Positions 1 to 11,339 of a stretch of DNA of 64,000 nucleotides are shown piece after piece. Position 1 is the stretch's first letter, and each line of letters opens with the position of its first letter. Under the pieces are notes generated by a model. It made no database searches. It was not told the DNA's origin and saw only the letters and a program-made list of their open reading frames with translations. The DNA is from Macrothele yani. Lineage: Eukaryota; Arthropoda; Arachnida; Araneae; Macrothelidae. The position numbers and the translations under genes were made by a program. Location: assembly GCA_039090855.1 (NCBI GenBank), contig CM077022.1:71076971-71140970 (forward strand). Direction: 5' to 3'.

Positions 1-232
1 AAAGAATAGTATAAAATTAACAAAATTCTGACAAAAAAAAAAAAGCAGAAATCCGCGAAATCATACCAATGCGAGATCTCAAATATAACGCAAGCTGATC
101 CAACTGAGAATCTCATCTAAGAGATTCATGCAGTACTACACCCAAAAATTTCACCGTGGTCTGGAACTGTAATGCCGTATCATTTAAGTAAACATAACTA
201 ATTAATAACAAGGAACTGTACACTAATTACAC

Positions 233-448
233 TTAAAATAGTACTAGTGATCCGAATTTTTTGGCGTAGAATATAAATCAAAGTTTCCAAGCTTTCGCAC
301 ATCAACCAGCTTGATTTTTCAAGGAAGGTAGACAGCTAACTGCAAACTGGATAATGGAACACTTCAACAATTTGAATTGATGTGCGAAAGCTTGAAAACG
401 TTGATTTATATTCTACGCCAAGAAATTCGGATCACTAGTACTTTTTAA
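233..448. mobile_element. MITE with 65-bp terminal inverted repeats
   Basis: Positions 241-305 and 377-441 are near-perfect reverse complements (starting GTACTAGTGATCCGAA), separated by about 70 bp. A TTAA lies just outside each arm (233-236 and 445-448), which could be a piggyBac-type target duplication. The bases between TTAA and the arm differ slightly on the two sides, so that is tentative. There is no coding capacity. It would form a long hairpin. Confidence 0.75.
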
Positions 449-715
449 ACATAACTCAATTAACGAGGACGAGGCCTGATGTTGGAAAACAACACGCACC
501 CCGTCTTAGTAACATTTAACGTTAAAAAAATTACATGCAAGCTAACGAAGGCACTCCCTAATTTCGAGATTTCGGATTGGGGAAAAGGAAAATATCGATT
601 TGTCAAAATAAATAGAATTTATTTCCAGCGGGTGATGGATGTTTTGGGTGGCTTTCTCTATGTATTTCCAGCCGAAATCCGATCTTATTCCTTACTGTGT
701 AACGTACCAGGAGAT
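449..715. other. no recognised feature
   Basis: A 93-codon open frame (479-760, plus) runs through here into the SINE that follows. It resembles no family I know and its end is SINE sequence, so I do not call it a gene. Confidence 0.4.
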
Positions 716-879
716 GTGACGTACCTGCCAGAAGGACGCACACGACATAAAGGCAGATAGGAATCAGAAAAAAATGTCCGCGTAGCTCAATTGGTAGAGC
801 AACTTATTCCGGAATGAGTGGACCCGGGTTCGAATCCTGGCGCGGATAAAAATGACGGAGAAATTTACTTCGTTATAAC
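716..879 (+). mobile_element. tRNA-derived SINE, family S1, copy 1
   Basis: A 164-bp unit also present at 52063-52225 and 52490-52652 in the opposite orientation. It has a unique head (GTGACGTACCTG...), a tRNA-like domain at 780-846, and a short tail ending GAAATTTACTTCGTTATAA. The tRNA-like part has a paired acceptor stem, a D arm with GCTC/GAGC, a B box (GGTTCGAATCC) and a palindromic anticodon arm around TTCCGGAA. The shared flanks in all three copies make this a retroposon rather than a lone tRNA gene. The head 5' to the tRNA domain is unusual, since most SINEs start with the tRNA. Confidence 0.75.
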
Positions 880-1750
880 TGCCTTATGCCTGTGCAAAAT
901 CCAACCTCACTCCCCCTAGTCACCGGCAGAACTCCCTTTTTATGATCAATGTGTATTTCCCCTTTCACTCTCTCTCTCTGCCGCTCGAAAGAAGATGATC
1001 CTGACGTAAGAAGCTGATTGCCCTTAATTGCTGAAGGTCGAGTCGTCACTGCGGGCTTTCTCCTAGAAAGTGTATCCCCAATGACGGGGAGTAAAGCAGG
1101 GGGAGGGTTGACCTTTTGGTCGTGGGTGGTCCGAGGGATCTGTTAAGCGCCTGTTTAACTGAAGGCGAATTTCGAGCTGCTGTTCGCACACTGAATAACC
1201 AAAGTCACTATTTAATTATTTTAAACGGTTCCATAGAACAGTAACCGTGATTACTAAGAGTGAACGACTTAGTATTCGGAAAGGCATGATTATTATCAAG
1301 AGACGAATTCAGTTGGAGCAGAAGTTAGGAGTTTTAGAACTTGAAACATTTCGAATTAGCGTCGAAGAGAGGCAACTTTACCCCAAACGAACATTAATAA
1401 TCGTAAAACTGCGACATTCCAAATCAGCATCGAAGAGAAAAAATGTTAGATGCAACAAAAATTCTTACAAGTCTTAACCACTTTTATTTATGGGCTGTCT
1501 GCTATGCTGTCCAACGCAAACCTTGCTTGCAAAGGAACACCAAAGTTTTAATTTTTCCTTTTTTAAACGGAAACTAGTCATGCCAATTTTTTTAGTACCG
1601 TACCGGACTTGTGTTGGTTTAGGGAAACTGCTTAAACGCAGTTTGTGTGCTAATAGTACAGGTAAGTACAGGTAAGTACAGGTAAGTTAAGGAATACATG
1701 ATGGTAATCAACTGTAATTAAAAATCAGGTGGCATATAGACAGTACGGGG
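880..1750. other. no recognised feature
   Basis: Low-complexity to unique DNA with short open frames only (1247-1477, 1490-1675). I see no domain, RNA or repeat structure apart from three tandem copies of AGGTAAGTAC near 1660-1685. Confidence 0.4.
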
Positions 1751-3405
1751 TTCGGACATTTGGGCACCGGACTTTTGGGCACCGGACATTTGGGCACCCG
1801 GACATTTGGGCACATTCCCTTTTAAAGCAATGAAATTGCGCTGCGTTGAAAATTATAGTGTTCCTATATTTCTAACTACTTGAGCAAGTGGTGTGCACAA
1901 AAAAAATTTCACTTATATCTCATAATCATTAAGAAATTGAGACATATTTACGAATTTCTGTCTGAAACACTGGGCGGACATTTGGGCACCCGGACATTTG
2001 GGCACAAATGTTTAAGGGGCAGTATAACAATTGCCGTTTCTTGGCCCAATAGTAAGAGATTGACCGAGAAAATGTTCGCCGTAAGTTACTTAGGCACTAA
2101 ATATTTACGGGCACGAGCCTACTCAGCAAACCTGTCGGGGGGGGGGGGGGGTATGATAATTGTGAAATATAAAGAATTTCTTGTCAGATCGGGAGATTTT
2201 CAGCATTTACAAACTACAACTGGAGACATTACCTCAGGGCATGAACCTACTGAGCAAACCTCCTGGGGGGGGGAGTATACCAATAGTGTAAAATATGAAG
2301 ACTTTCTCGTCCGATCCGAAGATTTTCAGCATTTACAAGCTACAACCCCCCCCCCCCTTGCCCGATAGGTTTCCTGAGTAGGCACATGCCCTCAAATAAT
2401 GTGTCCAGTTGTAAATGCCGAAAATCTGCCGATCGGACGAGAAATTCTTCATATTTTACACTTTTGAAATTACCCCCGCCCCCGGACGGGTTTGCTGCGT
2501 AGGCACATACGCTCAGAACAGAAAATTTGTCGAGTTACAGCTTGTAAATGCTGAAGATCTCCCGATCGGAAGAGTAATGAGAAATCTTGATATTTTACGC
2601 TTTTGGTATCCCCCCCAGTTTCCCGAGGCAGCAGATGCCCTCAGACAATTCGATGACTTGTAGCTTGTAATGGCTGAAAATCTCCCGATCGGACCAGAAT
2701 TTTTTTATATTTCATATTTTAGGTTTTAAGCCCCCCCCCCTCCACACACCCACTCAACAAGAGTCCTGGGTTTCCTCATAGTCGCAGAGAATTTGTTTAG
2801 TTATAGTTTATAGAAAAATATCGCTGAAAATCTCCCGATCCGACCAGAAATTTTTCATATTTCATATTTTAGGTTTTAAGCCCCCCCCCCCTTCCACACA
2901 CACACTCGACAAGAGTCCTGGGTTTCCTCATACTCGCAGAGAATTTGTTTAGTTATAGTTTATAGAAAAATATCGCTGAAAATCTCCCGATCGGACCAGA
3001 AATTTTTTATATTTCATATTTTAAGTTTTAAGCCCCCCCCCCTCCACACACACACTCGACAAGAGTCCTGGGTTTCCTCATACTCGCAGCGAATTTGTTT
3101 AGTTATAGTTTATAGAAAAATATCGTAAATAAGAAAATACGAAATTACGGACATTTTATGTTTGTGGGGGGGGGGGAGGGGGCTAAGAAAAGACCTTACC
3201 TTCTTCAAGGCTGTCAAACATGGGGGGGGGGGCTCTTCCCCCTTGGACACCCAATTGTCGTTTGTCTTACTGGAAACGTATTCTCCATTCAATTGCCCTG
3301 ACAGCGAAAAAAAACGGCAATTTTTGTACGGCCCCTCAAGATTTGTGCCGAAATGTCCGGGTGCCCAAATGTCCGGTGCCCAAAAGTCCGGTGCCCAAAT
3401 GTCCT
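1751..3405. mobile_element. foldback-like non-autonomous DNA element with iterated termini
   Basis: The left end (1751-1815) holds four units of GGACATTTGGGCACC-type sequence, one with ACTTTT instead of ACATTT. The right end (3349-3405) is its reverse complement with the variant unit in the same place. The match resumes further in: GGGCACAAATGTTTAAGG near 2000-2025 pairs with sequence near 3310-3350. The interior is not coding and is built of about 150-bp repeats with G or C homopolymer tracts. I could not fix a target duplication or assign a superfamily. Confidence 0.7.
2671..3123. repeat. three tandem 150-152-bp units with C-tracts
   Basis: Units begin GCTGAAAATCTCCCGATC at about 2673, 2823 and 2975 and end with TTTATAGAAAAATATCG. 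Each carries a run of 10-11 C followed by a CACACA stretch. More diverged relatives with G-tracts or C-tracts lie at about 2140-2670. The array is inside the foldback-like element. Confidence 0.8.
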
Positions 3406-3602
3406 AACCGTAGTAATCTTAACACATGCCAACATAACCACTGATAAGCAAAGTATAAAAAAATAATGAATGATTAAGTTAGGACATTTATATATATACA
3501 CCAAACCAATGCAACCGGAAAATACACATTCCAAGGATATATGTACAGAACATTAAACAATCATGCAGCAATAAACAAACCAAAATCAACAAGACAAAAA
3601 AA

Positions 3603-3893
3603 GTATGCTGTTCCGGAGGTATACTGAAGCAATTCTATTTGATATCATCGAAATGGGATTAAAGGTCAGGACACAGGAGCAAGATTTATCCCACAGCCAT
3701 TATTCTCATAACTTGACTGAAAATGCTTCTATTGCGACAAAACTTTAGTATGTTGTTCCAGAGGTATACTGAACCTGTTCTGTTGAATATCATCGAAATG
3801 GGGAATATAATTTATGCTCTGTTGAATATCATTTCTGGTATGTTTGAAAGCGTATCATAATCAATGCATTGCATGATTTTACTAACTTGTTTC
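3603..3893 (+). repeat. dispersed repeat R1, copy A (3' part)
   Basis: Shares GGAGGTATACTGAACC, ATATCATCGAAATGGG and the terminal TGCATGATTTTACTAACTTG with copies at 12719-13293, 13543-14262, 16100-17002 and 18517-18958. It is shortened and its DR1 motif is degenerate (GGATTAAAGGTCA). No coding sequence. Confidence 0.75.
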
Positions 3894-4600
3894 ATTCTGC
3901 CGTGTTTATTACCGAGTTCATTCCTTTCTCATATGACAGACATTCAAAAGCTTTTTATTATCATCAATCATAATGAAATATCCTCATTACAATGTATATT
4001 GAATGAACTTTATGGAGAAAAAAACAAAATCTTAAAAAAAAAAAAAAAAAAAAACAACCTCCCAGGGCGAATGAAAAAGACACATTTTCCAGAAAAATTT
4101 CACTTTGAAATATCCTAACTAAAGATGCAACAGCATTTCTCACGTCCGACGTCAGACCTCTCCCAAGCTGTTACTTTTATTTAGCCGGAGTTAAGAAATT
4201 CAAAATATTCAAACGCAAAAACTAAAGCTTTTCCACCATTCATCGAAAAAAGGAAAATAAGCACGCGTTGCTTAGTTCCAAAGGTACTGTGTGAACAGAA
4301 AAACGGACATACAAGACTAGACATTTTTATTTTTCAACGCAAAAATTAAACAAATATCAAAATCGATTGATTTGAAAAAATGATTCAAAAAATCGAATTC
4401 GATTGATTTGAAAAAATGATTTAAAAAATCGAAATCGATTGATTAAAGCTTTCATTTGCCTGACGGATTTGAAGACAGAATGAGCACGGATTTTTTTTTT
4501 CTGAAAACTAAACGATCAAAACAGAAATTTAAAAAATTATGTGTGTACAGTTACACCCCTAAAATATTACATTATTTTACAACCTTCAGAGTATTAGTAC
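3894..4600. other. unique AT-rich DNA with simple repeats
   Basis: A poly-A run at 4033-4052 and two and a half tandem copies of a roughly 37-bp unit (ATCGATTGATTTGAAAAAATG type) at 4365-4445. Nothing else is recognised. Confidence 0.5.
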
Positions 4601-4748
4601 TGTGACGCATTGCAGAGGTGAAAACATTTTTACCAAGACGACAAATCTGCAGATAGACATTCTGTCCGAGTAGCTCCGTTGTGAGAGCGACTTACCCCGG
4701 CGTGAATGACGCGGATTTCAAACTTGTGTTTTCACATTGGCTCCGGAT
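4601..4748 (+). mobile_element. tRNA-like SINE, family S2, copy 1
   Basis: Shares the head TGTGACG..., the segment AAGACGACAAATCTGCAG and a tRNA-like body (GTAGCTC, then GAGAGCGACTTA) with the copy 150 bp downstream. The B box is decayed. The tRNA domain resembles family S1, so S1 and S2 may be related. Only these two S2 copies are seen. Confidence 0.6.
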
Positions 4749-4896
4749 TATGGAAATTGGATCCACTGGCCGTTGGGTTATTCGAAAAATGTGTGATGTT
4801 TGTTCAACACGTTGTCTGGAATTAATGAAAAATTCCTACTTCGCTTCAAAAAAAAAAAAAAAAAAAAAAGAAAAAAAAATTAACAGGGAGATGATG

Positions 4897-5048
4897 TGAC
4901 GTACTACAACGGTGAAAGCATTTTTGTGAAGACGACAAATCTGCAGCGAGGGATTCTGTTCACGTAGCTCAGTTGGGAGAGCGACTTACTCCGAAGTGAG
5001 GGGACACGGATTCGATGCCCGTCGCGGACAAACATGTGTTTTCAGAGT
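4897..5048 (+). mobile_element. tRNA-like SINE, family S2, copy 2
   Basis: A better tRNA-like body than copy 1: ACGTAGCTCAGTTGGGAGAGC, then a B box ACGGATTCGATGCCC closing on GTCGCGGAC. It is preceded by a poly-A stretch (4850-4880) belonging to the earlier copy's tail. Confidence 0.6.
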
Positions 5049-5132
5049 ACCTTTTAACGAATGAGCTATGGAAAATATCAATACTGGACTAATAACACCA
5101 CTGAGCTAATCAGTAGTAAGATAATCGTATCA

Positions 5133-6145
5133 ATGGACTAATCGGGATTGGACCAATTGTTCCATTGGACTAATCGGGATTGGACCAATTGTTCCATTGG
5201 ACTAATCGGGATTGGACCAATTGTTCCATTGGACTAATCGGGATTGGACCAATTGTTCCATTGGACTAATCGGGATGGGACCAATTGTTCCATTGGACGA
5301 ATCCTACCATTGGACCAACTGTACCTTTGGACGAGTCCTACCTGTGGGCCAGTTGTCGTTCAAACGAATTGTCATTGGAATAATAGAGGTTGGACCAGTC
5401 ACTATAGGACGAATCGGACCTATGGGCCAATTGTCATTCGAACGAACTGGTGTTGGACTAATAGAGGTTGGACAAGTCACTGTAGGACGAATCGAACCTG
5501 TGGGCCAATTGTCGCTTGAACGAATTGGCATTGGACTAATAGGGATTGGACCAGTCACTGTAGGACGAATCGAACCTGTGTTCCAATTGTTGTTCGAACG
5601 AATTGGCATTGGACTAATAGTGGTTGGACCAGTTATTGTAGGACAAATCGTGCCTGTGGCCCAATTGTCGCTCAAACGAACTGGCATTGGACTAATTGAG
5701 GTTGGACCAGCCACTGCAGGGCGAACCGTACCTGCGGGCCAATTGTCGTTCGAACGAATTGGCATTGGATCAATAGAGGTTGGACCAGTTATTGTAGGAC
5801 GAATCGTGCCTGTGGGTAGTTTTCGTTTTTTATTTATTTATTCATTTTTTGATTGGAGGTTTAACGACCACCGTGAGCAACTCAATGGGCGATAAGCAGT
5901 CGCCCGTCCCTAATTTAGGGTCACTGGTTCCAGGAAAGGGAGAAAGCCAGTGCCGGAAGACAAACACAAAACACAACATCCATGCCTCACCGGGGACCCC
6001 TTTCGGATGAATGACCAGAGGCCATTGCTTAGACCACTGCGTCACTGGAGGGGGAGGGGGAGAGGGCTTGTCATTTAAACGGACTGGCATTGGACTAATA
6101 GAGGTTGGACCAGTCATCGTTGGACGAATCGCACCAGGTCAGTTT
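5133..6145. repeat. GGACCAATTG satellite: 32-bp units then about 79-bp units
   Basis: About five 32-bp units (ATCGGGATTGGACCAATTG...) at 5133-5300 grade into about six 79-bp units (GACGAATCG...GGCCAATTGTCGTTCGAACGAATTGGCATTGG pattern, split here) to 5815. One more unit resumes at 6068-6140 after a SINE insertion. The long open frames on both strands here come from the periodicity and are not genes. Confidence 0.85.
5849..6051 (-). mobile_element. tRNA-derived SINE, family S3 (interrupts the satellite)
   Basis: A minus-strand copy of the S3 family described at 27874. It has the 3' part (GGAGGTTTAACGACCACCG and TTTAGGGTCACTGG) and a decayed tRNA-like 5' end near 6020-6050. Satellite units lie on both sides, so the insertion is younger than the satellite. 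Confidence 0.8.
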
Positions 6146-6563
6146 TAATATTGTTGATACGGGGATAAGTAGGTTTTAATTTAAGCCACTCTCGTGCCAA
6201 ACATCTTTCAAAGTAAGGTATTTGGCTTCAGTGTGGCTTTAATTAAAGCTCACAGTCTGCTAAACCGCTCAAAACATGATTCTACTGAGGTAGAAGTATT
6301 ACCACGCCCCCGGTAGTACGGTGGTCGCGGAATACTTAATACTCGTCTAATTGGATAAACAGTGAGGTTGCGTTCCCATAAATGTAAAGAGCCCAATCTC
6401 AAAGTTTACGGACGTCGCGTTGTGTTTCATATGGGCTCGTTACGAGGTATTCGTAAAAAACCCATATGCCGCAAATTGTGAATTTAGAGGAATATACACA
6501 GCCTAGAAAAGTTAGCTACACCAGGTTAAGTAATTAACAATATTTATTAATAGAAAAAGCATA
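6146..6563. other. no recognised feature
   Basis: Unique sequence. A 21-bp stretch at 6504-6527 (TAGAAAAGTTAGCTACACCAG) recurs with one change at 53354-53374; its meaning is unknown. Confidence 0.35.
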
Positions 6564-7876
6564 CACAGTGCGTCAAAGAATTTTTAAGACTGGCGCTAGA
6601 TTTCAGCCTACGTTGACGTCGCCAGTGTAATCGCGAATGCGTTATAAACCGTGACCATCTGCTTGCTTTCTGCCAAAAGTACTGCGCAGTTGTTAAAATA
6701 ACTCAAACGAAACGGGCGTTCATTAGAGAAGTAAAATTTTTTTCATGTTGAATTATTAAGATGGAACAAAGGGCTGTTATTAAATTTAACGCAAAAGTTG
6801 GTAAAAGTGCTTCGGAAACATACCAAATGATGAAACAAGTTTACTGTGAGTTTTGTTTAAGTAGATCAAATGTTTTCCTGTGGAACAAACGTTTTTTGGA
6901 CGGAAGAGAGACGCTAGAAGATGATAAGCATACCGGAAGACCAAGTTCATCTAGGATACCTGAGATTATTGAAAAATAGCGTGATTTCGTGGCAAACAAT
7001 CAATGTGCGTCACTAAGAATGATGGAAGAGTCTTTAAATATCAACAAAGAAACGATTCGAACCATCCTGCATGAAGATTTGGGCAAAACAAAAGTCTGTG
7101 CTAAATTTGTTCCACACTCGTTAACCAATGAACAAAAATCAAGGAGAAGTGCACATTGCAGAGACATCATTTCAGCCGCTGAAAATTATCCAAACTTCTT
7201 AAAATCGATTGTTACTGGTGTTGAAACATGGTGTTTTCAATATGATCTTAAAACAAAGCAACAAAGTGCGGAATGGAAGTCAAAAAACTCACCACAAGCC
7301 AAAAACCAAGAAAAGTTCCATCGAAAATGAAAACAATGTTCATTACATTCTTCGATAGTAAGAGTATTGTCCACAAAGAATTTGTTCCAAGTGGACAAAC
7401 AATTACTGGTGAGTTTTATTTAAATGTTTTGAGGTGTTTGATGGGCGGAATTCGTCGCATTCGTCCAGAATATCGAGATGAAAACAGTTGGTGTTTGTTT
7501 CACGATAATGCACCCAGTCACACCTCACTTCTTGTTCGTAGATTTTTGGCAAAAAATAACGTCTGTGTGTTAAATCATCCACCGTATTCGCCTGATTTAG
7601 CACCCTGCGACTTTTCTTTGTTCCCAAAACTTAAAATGACCTTAAATGGGTGTTTTTTTAAATGATATTTCGACCATACAAGCAGCTTCGACGCGTGCTT
7701 TGGAGGCAATTCCGCAAAGTGAACTGGAACAGGCATTCGAATCATTATTAAATCGCTGTAACAAGTGTATTGAAGCCGGAGGGACTTATTTTGAATAACA
7801 AACCAAAACAAATTATAATTTCTTATTTCTATTTCCTTTCACAGACCTAATCTTAAAAATTATTTGACGCACTGTG
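6564..7876 (+). mobile_element. mariner element with ~28-bp terminal inverted repeats
   Basis: Left end CACAGTGCGTCAAAGAATTT at 6564, preceded by TA. The right end is the reverse complement (7850-7876). The length of about 1.3 kb and a single transposase frame fit mariner. The right TA is not intact. The transposase is broken, so this copy cannot be autonomous. Confidence 0.9.
6761..7798 (+). pseudogene. mariner transposase (DD34D), degenerate
   Basis: The usual mariner order is visible. An N-terminal helix-turn-helix region opens MEQRAVIKFNAKVGKSASE. It is followed by the WNKRFLDGRETLEDD linker with GRPSS. The catalytic core has VTGVETW where mariners have a Asp (first catalytic Asp replaced by Val), HDNAPSH (second Asp) and YSPDLAPCDFSLF (third Asp). 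There is an in-frame TAG at 6977-6979, a frameshift near 7300 and another near 7658 after GCFF. The C-terminus ends EAGGTYFE. Length with the breaks ignored is about 345 residues, normal for the family. The product would have cut and joined DNA at TA sites in the nucleus. Confidence 0.9.
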
Positions 7877-8721
7877 TGCATAAGCAATACATCCTTCAGG
7901 TGAAGGCAAAATAAAAGTTACGTTAAATTAAAAAATATTAGAATTAGCCATGTTTACTGGTCCACTGCTGCGTACACCCCTGAGCTTAACTTTAAATTAA
8001 CTCCCTCAATCTATTTCGAGGAGGCATAGCGACCATGCATATGTATGTATTTAGTTAACATTGTAACTGGAATCGGGGAAAATGACGTCATCTTACCTTC
8101 CTTCCGTTGGGTTGTCGCTCGTTGAAGCCCTTCTGTTGATTACGTGGGTAGTTCGCTGTACCTCTCGAGCTGCCACGGCTGGGACCGCGTACTCTGTCCG
8201 TTTCCTAACTAAACCTAATCCGCCTCATTCTCGAACTTCTATCCTCTGTCCTCCGAATACCATACGTGAAAAAACATTTGTGTCGCTATCTGTGAATCAC
8301 CATTTCGAATATGACTCCTCCTGACTATATGAATCTCCGATACGAATTTTTTTCTCTCTGACTATGTCTTTTTTCTGCCTATATATTTCCGTCCCTTTAA
8401 TTTTCCACGTGATAGGGGCGTGCCTACAACCTTCTACGAACTCTTCGCCTGGGGTCTGGATTGGTCAGCTGAGCTGACCAGTGCTCGAGCATAGTGGCTA
8501 TTGGTTGGCCCTCTGGTTCACTTGGCTACCTTTTCGATGCAGCTGGCATGTTGTGCAGGAGAGGTTTTTGCGAATTCAATAGGACGTATTTTCTGCGGTC
8601 GGATGAATAGTGAAGAATTTAAAGGGGCTTCCCTCTGACGGAGTTACGACTTGTCTGTGACACCGCGATGTACTTTACGACTTTCGCTGGTGCCTCTCTG
8701 ATCGAGGAGATGGTCGTAAAC
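7877..8721. other. no recognised feature; one perfect palindrome
   Basis: No coding or repeat match seen. Positions 8462-8480 form the palindrome TGGTCAGCTGAGCTGACCA. The 80-codon frame at 8082-8324 has no recognisable domain. Confidence 0.4.
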
Positions 8722-9553
8722 TAGAGCTGAGTTCGGGATCAATTTTCGGAGCCAGAACCCGTCCGAGCCCGTGGTATATCAGCCCGAGCCCACCCGAGCC
8801 CGAATTTTATATTGAAAGATAGAGCCCGGGCCCGAACGAGCCCGAAAATTGGCTAACCTGTTAACCATTAATAAAAAACATCTCCTTTTCCACACTTCCA
8901 TTCTCTCCTCCTCCTGAAATTAACCTATATATTTCTCAAACAGGGAGTGGGGAAGGGACCTCTTATCTATTTTTATAATGTAACTGTACGATTTTCTTTA
9001 ACCATTCCTTTCTACCTGCAGTGCTTCGGGCGGCCGGCCATCCAAAATGATTCTGCGGTGCTACAATTGTATGTTGTTCAAATAATGCTAATATTATCGG
9101 GCCATAATGAGCTGAAATATGTACGTTTGCTAAATAGAATTAGCAGGGAGCTACTGCATGGAGATAGGGGGTAAATTATCGTCGGCAAGCTATCAACTAT
9201 CCAATATATATATATAGTTCTTGAAAAGCTTTTTCTTCCCTGCAGAAACACATTAATGCGCGGCCTATGTCATTTCCTACCCAAGCCCGGAATAAATAGC
9301 CATATCGAATGCGTGCTCCCCAATCAGAACCAGTTCCCGAAGAATTTCCTTTACCAACTATAAAGTGTCTCATTTGCTAAATCATTTAAAATCACATTTA
9401 TACATAAAACAAAAATTCTCTCGCTCTCCCTCTCTCTAAGAGCCCAAGCCCTCCCGAGCCCGAACCGCAGTAAGTATTCTACAGCCCGAGCCCGATTCGG
9501 GCCCGGGCTCTGCTTCGGGCTTTCGGGCTCGGGTTCAGCCCGTCTCAGCTCTA
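8722..9553. mobile_element. non-autonomous hAT-type element
   Basis: TAGAGCTGAG at the left end is matched by CTCAGCTCTA at the right. Both are flanked by the same 8-bp TCGTAAAC (8714-8721 and 9554-9561), the size typical of hAT elements. Subterminal regions are rich in GAGCCCGAGCCCG on one side and its complement on the other. The interior has no transposase. A related terminus occurs near 63412. Confidence 0.85.
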
Positions 9554-9561
9554 TCGTAAAC

Positions 9562-10895
9562 CGCAACTCGCCTATTCATCTGACCGCTTTTCGGACTCTT
9601 GCATGTGCACTCCTGAAATACCGGGATGTATTGTCCCACCAGCAATGGGACCATTTCATAAATTTCGTAAATGCGTGCTTCTTCTCACAAGAGTGAAAAG
9701 AAGATACAAGAGTGAAAAGAAGATAAAATTCCTTGGTCATTCTTCACGGATGTCCGGCAAACTGCCTTGACCACCTGGGTTTTCTGCTCCAGTGGGAAAA
9801 AAGGGGTTTATGAGGCAGGAAGGGAGCAAAGGAAAAATAATTTAAATTAAGTGAAAAAAATAATTTAGGTAAATTACTCCTGGTCTTTGTATTTAATTAG
9901 GCCTCAAACAATGTGACCCGAACTATGAAGTAGTTCCGCGGCAACAGAAGACATATAATTAATTCCATTGATTAATTTTATCTTCATTAGAAGATTCAAC
10001 AGCTGAACGGAGCGCATCTTCGTTATTGTTAGTTAAATTAGAACTAGCAACAGTAGATCGCTTGTGGCGAGGTTAGTTGTCTCCTTGTGTGTTGCGTAAA
10101 ACAAAAAGCAAAAGTGTTCTTGACGGTCATGCTCGACGGAGCAGCGGTTTGTAAGTTATCTATTTCGACAGTTGCCTTCCGCCGCAGCTTTGGCAACAAA
10201 CATACGTTTTCTTTTATCTTCGCTTTTGACAAAGGTCCAAACAGTAAATTCAAACGTTGAAGACGTCTCTTCCCGCCTTCTTTCTGGAGCTCTCAGCCTT
10301 CAGAGTTGCTTTTTCGTCTGGTCGGCCGCCGCCCATTTGTCTCGTGAATTTGCACTGGTTGCCTTGCTTTAGTGTGAAAGCGCTTTGTCAAAAGGTGTTT
10401 TTATGCTCCGCGAAATGGAGAGCGAAAAATGGCGGTGAGCGCAGATTGACGACAGTTGTCACTTGGTTCGGGGGGAAGGGTTGAAGAATGATAAACAGCA
10501 GACGGAAAAAAAAAATTATTTGTATAAATAAAAAATACCGAGACCTTTTACTTAAACGTGCTACAAGACCGTTAGTCGGAGACGACCATTATTCAAAAAA
10601 AAAAAAAAAAAAAAAAGAAAGAAAAAGAGAGAAAAAAAAAAAGCAATTTGTCGTTCTGTTTCCTCACATCAGAATCTAATTTTACTTGATTTACACTTAC
10701 GTCAGTTTGATTTTTGAATCAACGTGGCTATTGATGAAGAAAGACACTCTGAGAGTCACATGCAAAGAACTTTTGCAGGTACAAATTTCGAAATATTAAT
10801 GACCAGTTTCCTGGTGTCATGATAGCATAGCTGGACCTATTAATCCACAAAAAAAAAAAAAATAGGAAAACAGGAAGAGCAAAACAAGAAGAGAA
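9562..10895. other. no recognised feature
   Basis: The stretch 10044-10484 is less AT-rich and has overlapping short open frames on both strands, but no domain, splice pattern or start context convinces me. A 21-bp unit (AGAGTGAAAAGAAGATA) is duplicated at about 9690-9725. Poly-A/GA-rich low complexity lies at 10594-10642. Confidence 0.35.
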
Positions 10896-11066
10896 GAGAA
10901 ATTGCTTGGTTACGTACGTGGAGATTGAAGAGAAGAGAATTGCTTGATTACGTGCCCGGAGATTGAAGAGAAGAGAATTGCTTGATTACGTGCCCGGAGA
11001 TTGAAGAGAAGAGAATTGCTTGATTACGTGCCCGGAGATTGAAGAGAAGAGAATTGCTTAATTGCG
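10896..11066. repeat. 38-bp tandem repeat, about 4 copies
   Basis: The unit reads GAGATTGAAGAGAAGAGAAT then TGCTTGATTACGTGCCCG. Copies start at about 10921, 10959, 10997 and 11035, with imperfect flanking copies. Confidence 0.9.
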
Positions 11067-11339
11067 TGCGGCTAACGAAAGTAACAGTACTAGAAACATT
11101 AAAGTTTTATCAGGGTTGCACCAAAAGCAATAATTTCGATATTGTTACCACATTTGTGACTACTTTAATTATTATGTAATACGTACAGTGGCTCACCGGA
11201 GAAAGTTGGAGCCCCCAGCATAAAATATCTTTGAGGCCCTTCTGTGAATATTATTAGCTTTCAAATACTGAAACCTTTAAATTATTTATTTATTATTTAT
11301 TATTTTTATTGTTTTAGCTGTTATATCATACTTTACATC

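Noticed and set aside
780..846. A functional tRNA gene
   Set aside because: The same tRNA-like domain with the same non-tRNA flanks occurs at 52.1 and 52.5 kb, so it is a SINE. The anticodon loop also does not fold to a standard seven bases cleanly.
5212..5895. A 227-residue protein in the GGACCAATTG satellite
   Set aside because: It lies wholly within the satellite, with equally long frames on both strands, and runs into a SINE.
6504..6527. A regulatory element shared with 53354-53374
   Set aside because: Only about 21 bases match, with no further context. It is probably an edge of an unrecognised repeat.
8947..9174. A hAT transposase fragment inside the 8722-9553 element
   Set aside because: The 75-codon frame shows no hAT dimerisation or catalytic motif.
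10044..10484. A host gene first exon
   Set aside because: Less AT-rich with overlapping open frames, but no domain, splice donor or consistent frame supports it.
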